Shown here: positions 38,801-51,141 of the stretch, piece after piece | Layout: every line of letters starts with the position of its first letter | Position numbering within the stretch: the first letter of the stretch is position 1 | Assembly: GCA_013398055.1 (NCBI GenBank) | Contig: VZRS01002385.1 | Location: forward strand, 248,001-312,000 | Direction of reading: 5' to 3' | DNA: 64,000 bases | DNA from: Ifrita kowaldi | Taxonomy: Eukaryota > Chordata > Aves > Passeriformes > Cinclosomatidae | Notes under the pieces: model-generated | Told to the model about the DNA's origin: nothing | Database searches by the model: none | The model's input: the letters and a program-made list of their open reading frames with translations, nothing else | Program-made: the position numbers and the translations under genes

Positions 38801-39428
38801 ATTTTCAGTACAAGGCACTGTAGAAAAAAAATTCTCACTGAACAACTTGTCTGAATTTTCAGACACCTAATCCTTCTTTTAATAAATACGAGTCCTTTCC
38901 CTGTCAACAAAGTTTTGTGTCCTGCTTGTGATTGTATCAGTTGAAATTTCTTAATTCACTGTCCTTAAGGAAGATTCTTGCTCCTTTAGTTAAAAACAGC
39001 TGCTCACAGTTTCCTGCTCAGTTGAACAGTTCTATCAAGACGCTGCTAACTTCATTCTTGTCTGGGAATGGTGACAGCTGCTTAAGAGTGAAGGGGAGAA
39101 GTGACTGACCAGGTCTTGCTCCAGCATATTTATTTAAAGACAGCACTTAACAGTTGTGTGCTGTTTCCTACTGATGTACTGGAACCCACACTGGTTCTTG
39201 CCATGTATTGCTCCTGTTCCCCTTCAGTGCTCTCTTTCAGACTGTCTGTTCAATTTGTACCAAATTAGAAATACTGCTCTATCATCTGTCACATAACTGA
39301 ACTGTCTTCCAATATCTGGTTAGACATAACAGAAAACAAAAACTAGATTGCTGTGTTCTGGGAGCACAGTCGTTCTTGTACATGTGGCAATCACTTTTAG
39401 AGATTTTAAATGTGTCTTTTTCACATAG
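35859..39428 (+). other. MAN2A1 intron, 3.6 kb
   Basis: AT-rich with several T runs (36930-36941, 37397-37408). A 17-base phrase, tttaaatatttggaaaa, occurs twice in close tandem at about 38403-38441. No gene or identifiable mobile element. Confidence 0.75.
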
Positions 39429-39562
39429 GTCTGGAAGGACAGTCTCTTGAAGTTTCCAATATTGTGGACATTAGAGGAGAATATAATCGTGAACTTGCAA
39501 TGAGAATTTCATCTGACATAAACAGTCAAAATAGATTCTATACTGATCTTAATGGATATCAG
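39429..39562 (+). CDS. MAN2A1: MAN2A1 exon i: EGQS/YTDLNGYQ
   Basis: Completes Gly, then LEGQSLEVSNIVDIRGEYN, RELAMRISSDINSQNRF and YTDLNGYQ, ending in phase 0 at residue 447 of the visible part. SNIVDIR and QNRFYTDLNGYQ are close to mammalian MAN2A1; MAN2A2 has SLVDIR and FFTDLNGFQ here, so this exon helps tell the paralogues apart. The acceptor is tcacatag and the donor is gtaatt. Confidence 0.96.
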
Positions 39563-40629
39563 GTAATTGTCATCTTTTAATTGTAAAACCTAAGGGTGTC
39601 AGGGTTTGACTGTCTAAATGTAAAGAGCTTATACTAAACAAATTGTCATGTTAAACTGCACTAATCATTTAAAAGGAAAAATGCTTTTTAAAAATGCATC
39701 TCTTATAAAATTTGATGTAGACCAGATGAAGAAGTAAGTGTGTGCTTTAAAGGAGCTTGTTGAATACTCCTTTATATGCTTTTTAACATAAGAATTATAA
39801 TACAGCAAGTCACCATGTGGTTGCTTATATATAGGCATGCCTTCTTTCCCTCTGCTTTGCTTATTTAGTTAGAGCCATTGGATAACACAGTGATAAGTAT
39901 ACATAAGGACCAGACCTAGTGAAGAGCTGCTTACTGCTGTGTTTGAAATAAGTGATGTATTTTTGCGTGTATTATGCTTTTTCTATTAGTAATGCATCTG
40001 AGGAAATATAGTGGGACTATTGTCTTAATTTGAACTGTGCAGCTCACACAAATGAGAGAAAAATTGGTTTTCCTTACCTTCCTTTCTTGCTAAAAATAGT
40101 TTTGCAAATATAGGAGACCATGAATCCTGAGTAAAACACTACTTGTTTTCCAGTTACTGTGTAGTACTGCATTTTGCTAGAGACGGTGAATATTTAAGCA
40201 TGAAAATAATTTTAATACTACTACCCAGTTGTCATGTAGCATTCAAGAATTCCAACAGCACTTCAATAAGTTCCCATTATAAACCAATAACTTCTTTTCT
40301 GCTACCTTAAATCTATTCACTGCTTGCTCTCTAGAGGAGAAAAAATTTTCTCTCATTTTATAACTGTGATTATTCCTTTTTGTAGGTTCCCTTGATGAAT
40401 CTTTCACATTTTTTTTTTAATATTCTTTGATCTAAAAGTACATTGAAGTTACCATTTCCAAAGTGGTAATTTTAGCCACAAATCTCCAAAAAACTAAATA
40501 ATACAGTTGAGTGAATGCTTTCGTGGTGGTTGTTCTTCCAAAGCACATGGGATAAATGTCTGAAAATGTCTTTGAAATTTAATTGCATAAAAAGAATGTA
40601 CTTTATTGAAGTTTGTGTTCATAATGCAG
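39563..40629 (+). other. MAN2A1 intron, 1.07 kb
   Basis: Ordinary AT-rich intron sequence; nothing recognisable. Confidence 0.75.
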
Positions 40630-40771
40630 ATCCAGCCCAGACTGACGTTGAGCAAGTTGCCTCTTCAAGCAAATATCTATCCTATGACTACTATGGCTTA
40701 TATACAAGATGTTGGCGTTCGTTTGACACTTCATTCAGCTCAGTCTCTGGGTGTTGCAAGCTTGAAAAATG
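40630..40771 (+). CDS. MAN2A1: MAN2A1 exon j
   Basis: Encodes IQPRLTLSKLPLQANIYPM, TTMAYIQDVGVRLTLHSAQS, LGVASLKN and the first base of Gly. KLPLQANxYPM is one of the most conserved stretches of the family's beta domain. The acceptor is aatgcag and the donor is gtaaac. Two overlapping reading frames are open here; only the frame starting ATC at 40630 matches the family. Confidence 0.96.
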
Positions 40772-43695
40772 GTAAACATAAGATGATAGATATAATAAAA
40801 GCCTCTCCTTCATGATTTTCTGAAATAGTTCATTCAGAGATTTCCATACTTTCCTACAAGCATTTGAAGACAGGAAGTAAATTTTGTCCAACTCCGAAAA
40901 GTTTTAGAATATGTCGCTAAGAGAGGAGGAAGAGGTTGGTCCCACATGTGATTCTGTCATCTTCAAAGATGTAAAGATCTCTCTCAAACTAGAGGCAGAG
41001 GAAAAGGATTGCAAAAAAGACAGAAGGAGCAATAAATTGTCAGAACTAGCTATTTTTTACCCAAGAACTCTGGTGGAACTCAGGAATGAAATAGCAGAAC
41101 TAAAGGGGTTATTCTTTAGCAGAGGTAGCAGAGGATTTAAGAAGAATGCTGATCATGTTTTTTGTTCTCTTTGTTTGCTTTAGTGTAGACAGCACTAGTC
41201 TTAAGGTATATAGAGTATAGCCTAACTTCCCTGTCAAGGAAAAACAGCAGCAGCTTTTTGGAAGATTAGTGTGAGTGAAATAAAGGATAAATATGACCCT
41301 GGGTAAGAGTGAACATGCTTCTGAAACAAAATCATACCTCACAAATTTAATGGAGTACTTTGAAACAGCTGATGAATATGTTGACAAGAAAAATCAATTC
41401 ATATTAAGAATTCCAAAAGAGACACAGTCTTGCTCCTTAGAGCAGAAAAGCGTATGATGAATGGCCTGGAGGACTGGAAACAGAGGACAGTTATTCAGTC
41501 TATTGGAATGGAGGAGGTATTCAAATAAAGCTAGAGGTAGTGGGCAAAATAAGATGTATAATTCATAACTTAAGATGTATAATTCCTTGCTGTAATATAT
41601 ATTGTCAGTTTAAGTTTATATGGTTTTGAAAAATAATGGAATGAGTACTCAGAAGAGAAAAAGTCCATCAAAAACTGCACCAAAACCTACTTCCCAGGTT
41701 GTTTTAAGAAAAATGCATAAATACTGTGTTCCGACAAAAGGTGAATACCATGCTGGCAGTATTAGCAAACCTAATTCACTTTAGGGCAGGGAGTTAACAC
41801 TGACCTATACAGCGATGCTTTAAGAAAACCACAGTGGGAAATACCAGCCGTTTGTTCCACGTCTACTGGATACAAGACCCAAACCACATTTTTTCCTGCC
41901 TCCTCTTGCTGGAAACCCAGTTCCTATTGGTCTGATCTTGTGAATGACCCTGACATCTCCAATGCAGTTATGCACTCATTAAATGGGTATTGGAGACTAA
42001 ATTAGTGTGCAGAGGCTTCGTTACCTGATAATAGTGTCTGTATTTGTTCTTTAACAATCTTAATATCTGAGTCACAGAATAATGCACCATCTAAATCCAC
42101 ATACACTCCCACTCTCTGCCATCAAATTAGGGAAGTTAAGGCTAGCACTGTTGGACATTTTGCAGTTAAGCATCAGGGAGAAACTGACCTTCTGTGAGCA
42201 CTTGTTTCAAATCTGTCAGAAGACATTAGAGCCTTTTCACCTACTCCAGTTAAATAGAGGAACAACAGATGTATCCCCTACCTGACATGACATTGATTTC
42301 TTGACTGTTTTATTCTTTGGCAAACTGTATTATGTCATTCAAGATACACCAACATCAAATATTTACTCTGTGGCCACTAAGAAAGAAAGGAGAATTAATT
42401 AATCTGATTTGTTATCATTAAGTAATATTCCATTAAATTACTAAATTGGCTACCTTGTTCAGAAGGCATGTTGGATTCCTCAAAAAAGAAGAGAAATTAA
42501 GATGAAGGTTCAGTGGTTGCTAAATATTGTGTGCTTCATGACATTTTTCTGAAGGTCTTTCAGGAGCTCAGAGGGATCATGGAAGAAAATTCGAAAATCT
42601 TACAGTTTAGGCAAGCAACCCTCAGTATCTGTGTGCCTGCGTGTGAGACACAGGTGTGTCTCAAGGCATAACTCACCATCTGAAAGTTATGTGCACAGTA
42701 CCTTAGTTCAAAATAGCAGTTTTTTCTTACTCACTGTCAGCTGATTTCTGTCCTGGATAGACAAAATCTGTTTGTTCTTGAGGGAAGGGAAGAACAAGTA
42801 TTTAAGAAAATGGGGTAAGTGTTCGTAGAACACTGAAGTATAAGAAAGACAGCCTTAGTAAGCAGCCTTTTCTAGAAGCTTAAGTTGTGAATTTCTTATT
42901 CAGGATACAAATACTTCAGTCTTCCATTTTTACTTAGGAAACAAGTACACTTGTTTGAAGATTCAGTGTGCAAAAAACATAGCAGCCTTAATTACGTGCC
43001 CCAATCTGGTTCCCTTGTGGAGATAGAAAAGACTTGAAAAGAATGTGAACTTTGTTGTCCATCAGGCTATATATGATTTAACATCATGTTTAAAGAGCTG
43101 TTTTGAGTGGCCATGCTGCAGTTCAGTACAAACTCAGAACTTCATGCTCAGTGCTTATCCAGTGCAAAGTTCTTTCCTACTGCCACCGGTGAAGTTACCC
43201 ATACGAGGAGTGATTGTGAGTATTTATATACTCCTGTTGATACCTATTTTTCCTTCTGGCTTCAAATGTGAAACAAAAGAATGGAGTACAAGGTGAAGAC
43301 AGTTCCTCTACAGAAGGTCTCTCCATACAGCTGCAGCTGCTTGGGGTTGATTCTCATCTTGGGTGTTTGACTTCCAAGTATCCTTGTTGCAAATAATAGT
43401 TAATAGTAATAATTTTTCACGTTAAACTTTTGTTTAGACTCTGAAAGTAAATATTGCTGGACATTCTGCATAAAGGCTTGTGAAAATTTTTTGGCAGGTT
43501 ATATACAGCCACAGTCCAGTGCTACTAACTCTTTTCATAATCAGTCCTAACAATATTGATCAGTGCTTACTCTGCCAAACTCAAGAGAAATATTATGATT
43601 TTTTAAAATAAGTTGAATTTTAGGGCAGGTTTTTTATGTTTAATAGAACCTTACATATTCTTGTCACTAGTATAATCCTTGTGTTGCTCTTTCAG
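40772..43695 (+). other. MAN2A1 intron, 2.9 kb
   Basis: Contains an ancient CR1 ORF2 relic at about 41030-41520. The remainder, to 43695, shows no identifiable element. Confidence 0.75.
41030..41520 (+). repeat. Ancient CR1-type LINE ORF2 relic
   Basis: In the frame starting at 41323, ETKSYLTNLMEYFETADEYV and DKKNQF match the CR1 reverse-transcriptase phrase 'GKSCLTNLIEFFDRVNKHVDKGD'. Further on, tggcctggaggactggaaac matches 'WLTGRKQRV'. Upstream, 'YPRTLVELRNEIAEL' resembles 'YPRVLEELKDEIAEPL'. Several stops and indels separate the pieces, so it is long inactive. It is far more diverged than the CR1 copy at 55.5 kb. Confidence 0.75.
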
Positions 43696-43829
43696 GTCAG
43701 CTGGAAGTGATCATGGATCGCCGGCTTATGCAGGATGACAACCGTGGCCTTGGACAAGGTGTTCAAGATAACAAGATTACAGCTAATGTCTTCCGACTGC
43801 TGTTGGAAAGAAGACATGGAACAGATGTG
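43696..43829 (+). CDS. MAN2A1: MAN2A1 exon k: DRRLMQDDNRGLGQG
   Basis: Completes Gly, then QLEVIMDRRLMQDDNRGLGQ, GVQDNKITANVFRLLLERR, HGTDV. The DRRLxxDDxRGLxQG motif is near-invariant in Golgi mannosidase II; its Arg (Arg876 in fly) reaches the active-site region. The exon ends in phase 0. The acceptor is ctctttcag and the donor is gtagga, a weaker donor than its neighbours. A 13.3-kb intron follows. Confidence 0.95.
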
Positions 43830-45101
43830 GTAGGATTCACTGTCTGGATTTTTTTTGCCAGTTAAGATGAAAATATTTATTTCTGTTGCAGCAGCAAAGA
43901 ACTCAGTAAAGAAATTATTCCATGAGCTGTAGAACTGAGAAAATGTAGCTTCCAAGGGAGTTTTGTCCTCTTGCTTACATAATCTGATTGTAAAGACTTC
44001 ATCTCTCACTATTCCTCATGTAAATCCTGCAGTATCTACTTCCTCACTCACACTTCAACATATGAGTGGGGTACCATTATGGAAGTCTCTTTTTTCTTTT
44101 TTAATTACTTTTTTACTGAACAAGCTTTAAAAGCTGCTAATTAGTGTGAGTTCTGCTTCTTAACAATGTTAACTGAGTCTAAACAATGGTTGACAAATTA
44201 TTTCAGTTGAATGTGTAGAAAGAAAAAGCCTCTTATAAATATAATTTTCCTAGGAAATAAGATTCAAGTGGAAATATTTAGATGCCAGACATAAAAACCT
44301 TTTCAGTTCATTATGATTCTAGGAAATTTGAGACCGTTTTGTTGTAAGGGTTTTTTTTTATTTGCACATATCTCCGTTTGCCTTTTTGTGTCTTAGTCTT
44401 TTGAATAACCTCAATTTTCTTTCAGTTCTTTGTATTTTCTCTTTGGTTTTTTTTCTTATCATTTTTGAGAAGGACAAAATAAGAAGTAACATCTTTGTAC
44501 TGAGGCAGTATGACGTGATGACAGCACTGAGTATATTTTAAAATCATTGCTTAGCTAAAGATGAGAAGTGGTATACCAAGCTGCTAATGAATATGCAGAT
44601 AAATTGGAATTAATTCTGGTTCATAATGGATATCATTAACCACTGTGAGAGGATGATAATATCAAGCTTAAAGCTAATTTTCACCATTTAATGATTGACA
44701 GTGGGGTTCTTTTTTCACGTTGTACATGTCATTATGATTTTCTAGTTCCTCATCATGTATAATGCAGGCTGCATATTAACTGCATTTATCAGTGTGATGT
44801 GCAGCTACCCAAGCTAACTTGAGCTCAGCAGCAGTCTGGTTGTGACAACAACAAGCACTGCACAGGTTAATCCCTCTTTACAAGAGGAAACCCGCAGAGA
44901 GATCTATACCACTGCCCAAAAATTCCTTAGTACCCAGGGTAATTTGTGTTGTATTAAATTAGGATGTGGAGCTGGTAAGTAAGAATTACTGGACATGGAA
45001 ATCTGTGTTTACATTAGAAAATAATTTGAAACAACAGCAGGTCAAATCAGTTAGTGCCGTAGTGCTTGCAGTGACACTGTGTGCAGTCTCGGTGTTTTCT
45101 G

Positions 45102-45171
45102 TAGAACCATAAAATAACTCACTAAAAGGTACCTCTGGAACTCTTCCACTCCAGTCCCTGCTCAATGCAGT
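45102..45171 (-). repeat. Small ancient CR1 3' fragment
   Basis: On the + strand, gaaccataaaataactcact, aaaaggtacctctggaactc and ttccactccagtccctgctc follow the reverse complement of the CR1 3' end ('AGAATCATAGAATAGCT...GGACCTCTGGA...CCAACCCCCTGCTCA'). It is short and diverged. Confidence 0.55.
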
Positions 45172-48100
45172 GTATTTTTGTGTCAGAACAGACATAAAAG
45201 GTTAGTCATGCATTCAGACCATAATTAAGATGTGCTGGGTTAGAGCATGTTTGGTGCCATCCCTCTAGGGGAGCTCCTTGGTTACTTCCTTCTAAAATGA
45301 AACTGGTCCACACAAACTGAGGTTGCTCTGCAAACTAACACAGTGCCCCCTTGAGTGGGGTTGGCCACAAGTTCAATTTCAGAACAGCTGCTACTTCAGA
45401 CCAAAACACTCCATTGGAAAATATTTTGAAGTTACCTCACTTCAAGTAAAGGCAACCTAAACAACTCCAGGATTTCCTAGTTAGTGAAATATTTACATGT
45501 GGCTGTGCATATGTTTGCTAATTTGTTTGTGATACCAGTCAGGTGTCATCTCAGCAGGATAACAGCATAATTACCTTTTTTTGTTTAAAGATCTTTCCTA
45601 CAGATTTGAAAGATTCTGTGCAAGTTACTGAGAATCTTTCAAAGGAGAAGGGAGGTGTTTTGGATACCTGTGTTCCAGCACCTTCCTTTCCCTATAACTC
45701 TTCATGCTGAGCTTACAATGGTTTTAAATGGCTGCAGAGGACTTTAAGGTCAACTGGTTCTTATACACTCTTGAAAGGACTTCAGAGAAAGTGGAATCAG
45801 AACTATGGGGGAGTTGGCACAGTCCAAGAGGTGCTGTTGTCCTAACTGATCCAATGTGCAAAAGCCCCGGGAGCCAAGCAAGATGTTTTAAGGAAACATT
45901 TTCTTTCTGGTGTTGTAGCTGGAATTCCCCTTTCATATATTAAGAATGTTCTAGAATTTTGTTTTTCAAAATCTACCTGAACATTAGTAACATTTTCTGA
46001 TTCATGTCACTGTTTCAGTTTTAAAGTAAGGGTAGTTCTCTTTCTGTTTCGTTACATGTGCAATCATATTTTTTTTAGTCCAGTTACCCAGAAGGTAGTT
46101 GTTACAATAGCTTAAAAATAGCCATGTCAGAAAAAATTATGATGAAATTATATGCAGTTTATATATGTAATCAGCTACGATGTGACTCATACTCTGACCC
46201 TGATTTTGTTGTCAAGCCCTATTTTATTGACTTCAGGAACCATGAAAGCCACTGGAGGAGAAAGTTTTGACCATTTGACACCTGTGCCATTACAGGCTTT
46301 TCTTAATGTGTATTCCAAAAGACTTCATTGTGTCTTTTCTTAAAAACAATTCTGAGGAACTGGATGCTTTCTGCTCTTTGTGAAACTTCCCCCTAAAAGG
46401 AGAGTGTGTGAAGTGTAAGACGTGCAGTTCTTTAGTTAAAATAATTGTGCATCACTGGTGAAATTACTATGGAGAGCTTTTGTTACCACAGTATCAACCA
46501 ACAGTTTCTTTTCATTTATGTCTCTAAAATACTTTTTTCCTTCTCCAACCCCACCCTGAACAGTAAATTTTAATGCCGGCGTCAAACCACATGCATGTCC
46601 TGAAGTGTGAGACTCATGTGTCCAGTGGGTGGATAGAGTGAAATTCTTAATAATTCTTAATAATTACTGGCATTCTCAGTCTGTGTTCTAATAGATTCTT
46701 AATCCTAACACTACCTGGGTTTTGGCTGTTGAATTCTAGCTCGTCTGATCAGTTATAAATACTCATTCAGATAATGCCTCTGCAAAAGACTTCTGGTTGA
46801 TGTGTTTTGCTGAAGCTTTTTTGGTTTTATGTTTGTGGGAAGGGAAGAGACTTGGGAGAGAGGTGTTTGGGTTTATATTATCTGTTTGTTTGTTGTTGGG
46901 TTTTTTTTTCCCCTAAGATGGATACTAAAGGTTTATTCACAATGACAATATTGTTTGTTAAGTGAGCTGTGTTTGTAGCAAGAGCTGGGCAAATTTCGTT
47001 TCACTTCACATTATACTCACCTCATTTATTGATAATTGTGTTCCTCAGGCCTCAGATGTTTTTACTGTATTTTTGACATAATTTCTACATACATCTTTTT
47101 CTTCTACTAGATGTACCTAATTCTGCTTATATGTTCATTTTCTCCTTGCAAACATTTTTCGTCTTGAATATCTCTTTGAATAATCTTCTAATATTGTCTT
47201 CTTTTTCCTCAGATGGTTAACGAAGAACTGAATTAATGTCATTTTTAAATTGAAGGGATTAATATTTAGCTGAGAATGAAACTGATTGTCAAAACATTAA
47301 ATGTTTCTTTCTTTTTGAAAATAGACTACTTTATATTTAGTGTAAGTTTTGGAAAAATAAGCATTAATACCCTTTTATATTCTGAATCCCAGCATGATAT
47401 ATCAATATAGGAGTGAAAGAAATAGGATTTATAGGAAGCGATAATATATTATTTCATCAACGATGTAGCTGGAGAATAGATGCCATGCCAGGCAAACACT
47501 TTCTTCTTCAGATTCCTATTTCATACCTTGTCTTGACTTAGTTAATTTATATAACTAGATTTATAGCCTAGGCTCTAGCAGAGAGCCAGGATTCAATGGC
47601 TCAAATAGCTGTTATTTTTGGGAGTCGTTTAGTGGAAAAATAATACAGTTAATAAAATCACAAATATGTGGGAGATAGTCAAACTCCCTTTCTTCCACCA
47701 CACACAAGTACTTCTTTCTTACTAAATCTCTATCAGTACCCACTTTCTCTGAAAATTTATGGTTGGTGATACAGCTATTTTTGTCTGATTATTGTGTTAC
47801 ATTTGCCCCTTATTGGTGTGCTCATTTATAATGCATGTGCATGTTTCTCACTGTAGCTGTATATTATACTGTGCATTGCTCTGCTGCATGTAACCACACC
47901 TTAACAAACGTAATTAACTTGATGTTTCAAAAAAGCAGAAACTTGACATTGGCTTAATTATTACCATTTAGAAGCTTTTTCAAGCCCATGTGTGACAAGC
48001 TCAGAAACTCTAACATAATTTTTGGTTGTAACTGCCGCAGTGAACTCATCAAATACGTACAAAGTTGTTAGGGTTTTAGGGGTTTATGGTGGCCACAGAA

Positions 48101-49833
48101 GCAAAAAAAAAGAAGAAATTTCCCTCTTCCTTTCACACAAAATACAGTGCATCTTCTTCAGAGCCTTATGACATATATTTAGTAAGGGGTGAGCACTAAT
48201 ATTGTATTTCATTTGAAGTGGTATTCAGGTACATGTTACTTCTTCCCAGCTTTGCATAAAACACTACATTTAATTCATTATTTCTTCTACTACTGTTTCG
48301 TTTATACTGGTTTTCTTATGCAGGAACTTCGTGTTTGCTACTCAAGAAAAATGTTTCCATTTCTTATTTACCTACAAATACTATCTGCTTTCAGGCAAGC
48401 ACTGTCATTGTTTTTATGTCAGGGCACTTTACAGCTTAATTTCCTTCAAATATTTTTTTTCATGAGACGGTGACAAAGATGTGTTGCAGAAAGCTTTTAA
48501 ATAAAAACCGTTTTGTCTGTCTACAAGCTCCATTCCTGTGTTAATGTTATGAAACATTCTCATCCTGTAACGGCAGCAGCCACTTGTAGCTGACTCATGG
48601 CTTGAGCAGGTAGTACAGAGGACTGTCTTACTTTGGACATACATCTATGTCTCTTTTGTGTTCTTTTTTGTGTAATTATGTACATCTCAGCAGTGAATTA
48701 CTTTCCTTGATTTGGTTTTGTCTGTCTTCATTTGTGTGTACCTGTCTACTGGCTCTGGTTAGAAAGAATTTTACCTCAGTATTATGCATAGTATTCAACC
48801 TTGGTCTCTCCACTTTTAGCTCATATAATTCACCAAAGGACAAGGGCAGGCCTCTTTATTGTCTTGTGATCTTATCTGTGCTGGTGCAGTTTGAGGACTG
48901 AAATCTAAACATTTCTGTATCACCACTTCTAGGAAGGCCTAATTCTTCCTGCAAGATCTGACTGTAGGGCAGAATCCTTCCTAAAGGAGGGAGAAAGTGT
49001 GTAAGTCCAGCTGCTTCTTCTTGTATTTTCAAGTGAAATGACTCTCCGGGAATAATCTCCTTGCACATTCAAGTTTCCACCAGTAGCAAGAATTTTGCAT
49101 GAGGAGCAGACTTCCAATGCTTGGAAATTAGCAGATATCACTGTGTAGTTTCTGTCCTTAACATCAGTTTGCTTTAACTACTTCCTCATCAAAACTGAAC
49201 TCCAGAAAATCTCTGATCACTGCTTTCTACCGTCATTGGGAACACGATAAACTCTTGCCAAACATCTGGGAAAATCTAGCACCAGGTCCCTTCCACAAGC
49301 CTAGCATGGGGTATTTATTTAGGCATTAAGTCCCTCCTCCTGTGCCATTATTAAATATTATAAGCACTCTAAGAAGAATTAGAAGAGAAGAAATAAAATT
49401 GGCAGGAAAGGCTATAACTGAAGTATAAAATACTTCTATTGCCAAGGAAAGCAAAGCATGTTGTGCTGTCTATCTGCTTTTCTGATCACTTTCATCCAGC
49501 TTTATTGATGGCTGCCTATTTATTAGCCTTAGTAATTGTGGTGATGTGCTTATGATCATGGTGGCTAGATACTTTCCTTACCATCTGCACTCTTCCACAG
49601 GCCAGCAAGCAGATGTTCCCCAAATGATCTCTTCATAGGACGTGATTTCTGTTACAGCATCTAATTGAACACTAACTGTATTAAATGCAGTCACCAAAAG
49701 AACAGTGAGAGGTGGAGCAGGGGAGCACTAGCTGCTCCTGAGACCATGAAAGGGAGAAAATTAGATTGTTCCTGGTGTGAAACCCAACAAGATGGATCAG
49801 CAGAAATTGCCTTAGACTAAGAAAATTCTGGAG

Positions 49834-49883
49834 GGTTTTTTTTTTTGGGGGGTTTTTTTTTTGGTTTTTTTTTTTTTTTTTTT
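49834..49883 (+). repeat. T/G homopolymer tract
   Basis: T runs of about 12, 10 and 21 bases, broken by GGGGGG and GG. It is low-complexity sequence and may be misassembled. Confidence 0.9.
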
Positions 49884-50458
49884 GGTAAAACAAGAGGCTA
49901 GCTGTGGGATGTACAGCAGAACTGACACAGGAGGGGAAGGAGAACAATTGAGGAGTAACAAGTAGGAAAAGTAGGGGTAAAAGGGGCATAAAAAGGTCTG
50001 ATGAAATCCAGTGCTTGATCACCACAGCCCATTCTGGATTATTAAATCTGATTTCTGTGCTAGTACCCAACCTTTTCTGAATCTGTGTGAGCCATTAGCT
50101 AACTCCAGGTAAGACTAGGTAACAAGCAGAGTAAGAGGTCTGTGTGACAGCTGTTGGAGAGAGAGATAGACTATTGGACTGAAGGACCAGTACAACAGCC
50201 TTCCAGTTGCTGGCAAGACCTGTATTTTCTGTGTGTGCCTGTAAATAGCAAACTGCAAGCTGACAGGTCATAGGCCAGCTCCTTGGAAGAACGTGAAGTC
50301 TGAGCTGGTGAACCATTAGGAGGCCTAAGGTCCAGACCTGGATATCAGAAGGGCTTAAAGTCCACACGGAGGTATCAGTGGTTGTTGAGAGTGCTTGTGA
50401 GTCAAGAAGGTGAAGGTCTTGAACTCCAGACCTGGTCAGCTGGAGGGCACAATCAGGT

Positions 50459-50959
50459 TTGGACTGTCTGAACTTGTGTTACTCGAGTGCTCTGCCTATG
50501 TGGGTTCTGGCAAAGGTGCTGTCACTGCTCACGTGTATGGCTGGCCACGTGTTCCCATACATGCCTAAAGGAATAATGCTCTGCCTTTCTCCTGCATGGT
50601 CTTGGAGGAGCAGAACCACAGCAGGCTCCTATCTATCAGCCTGGAATGAGAGGAGTTGCCTCTTGTTGGAGACTACCAAATTTGGCACTAGCAGAATGGG
50701 AAAAATTCCTCCTGTGGATCCAGATTTCCCTGGATTTGGTTACCTGCAACAGTCCCAGGTTTTTTCATCTGCAGTTCTAGTGCCAACTAAGCATCAGTAC
50801 AGAAAATCTTTTTTTAGGGTCACTGAGCCAACACACAGTCTTGTGGATACTTTATGGTGCCTCAGAATTTTCATTTCTTCTATAATCAGCCTCCAGGAAC
50901 CCTTTTCAGCTAGTGTGGCAGACATGCATTTCCAGTTTAACAATGCCCAAGTGAATTGA
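50459..50959 (+). pseudogene. Possible DIRS-like retroelement fragment (downstream of RT)
   Basis: This is the longest open frame of the window outside known repeats and exons: 166 codons. LAKVLSLLTCMAGHVFPY is followed, after a frame slip, by codons resembling 'ARLHMRCLQAWL', and later by a 'WW(x)PSxVC'-like stretch. This order resembles the segment after the reverse transcriptase of DIRS-like elements. The match rests on pattern memory and needs frame changes, so it is tentative. I do not think the frame itself encodes a host protein: it has no splice context, its residue make-up is unlike a known fold, and codon use is ordinary. Confidence 0.35.
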
Positions 50960-51109
50960 TAGAAAATTTTCCATTCCCTGAGGTAAAGCGATGAAATCAG
51001 ATTTACTCTGCTCTTATGAGTCGTTTTTTGCTGGTCACTTCAATAGCTATCAAAAGACCCTAAGCACTCCAGATCATGGTTCTCAATTAAAGAACTTGAA
51101 ACCTATTGC

Positions 51110-51141
51110 AAAAAAAAAAAAAAAAAGAAAAAAGAAAAAAG
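51110..51141 (+). repeat. A-rich tract
   Basis: An A run of 17 followed by G-interrupted A blocks. It could be a poly-A tail of an old retroposed copy, but I could not find the matching body or a target-site duplication. Confidence 0.9.
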
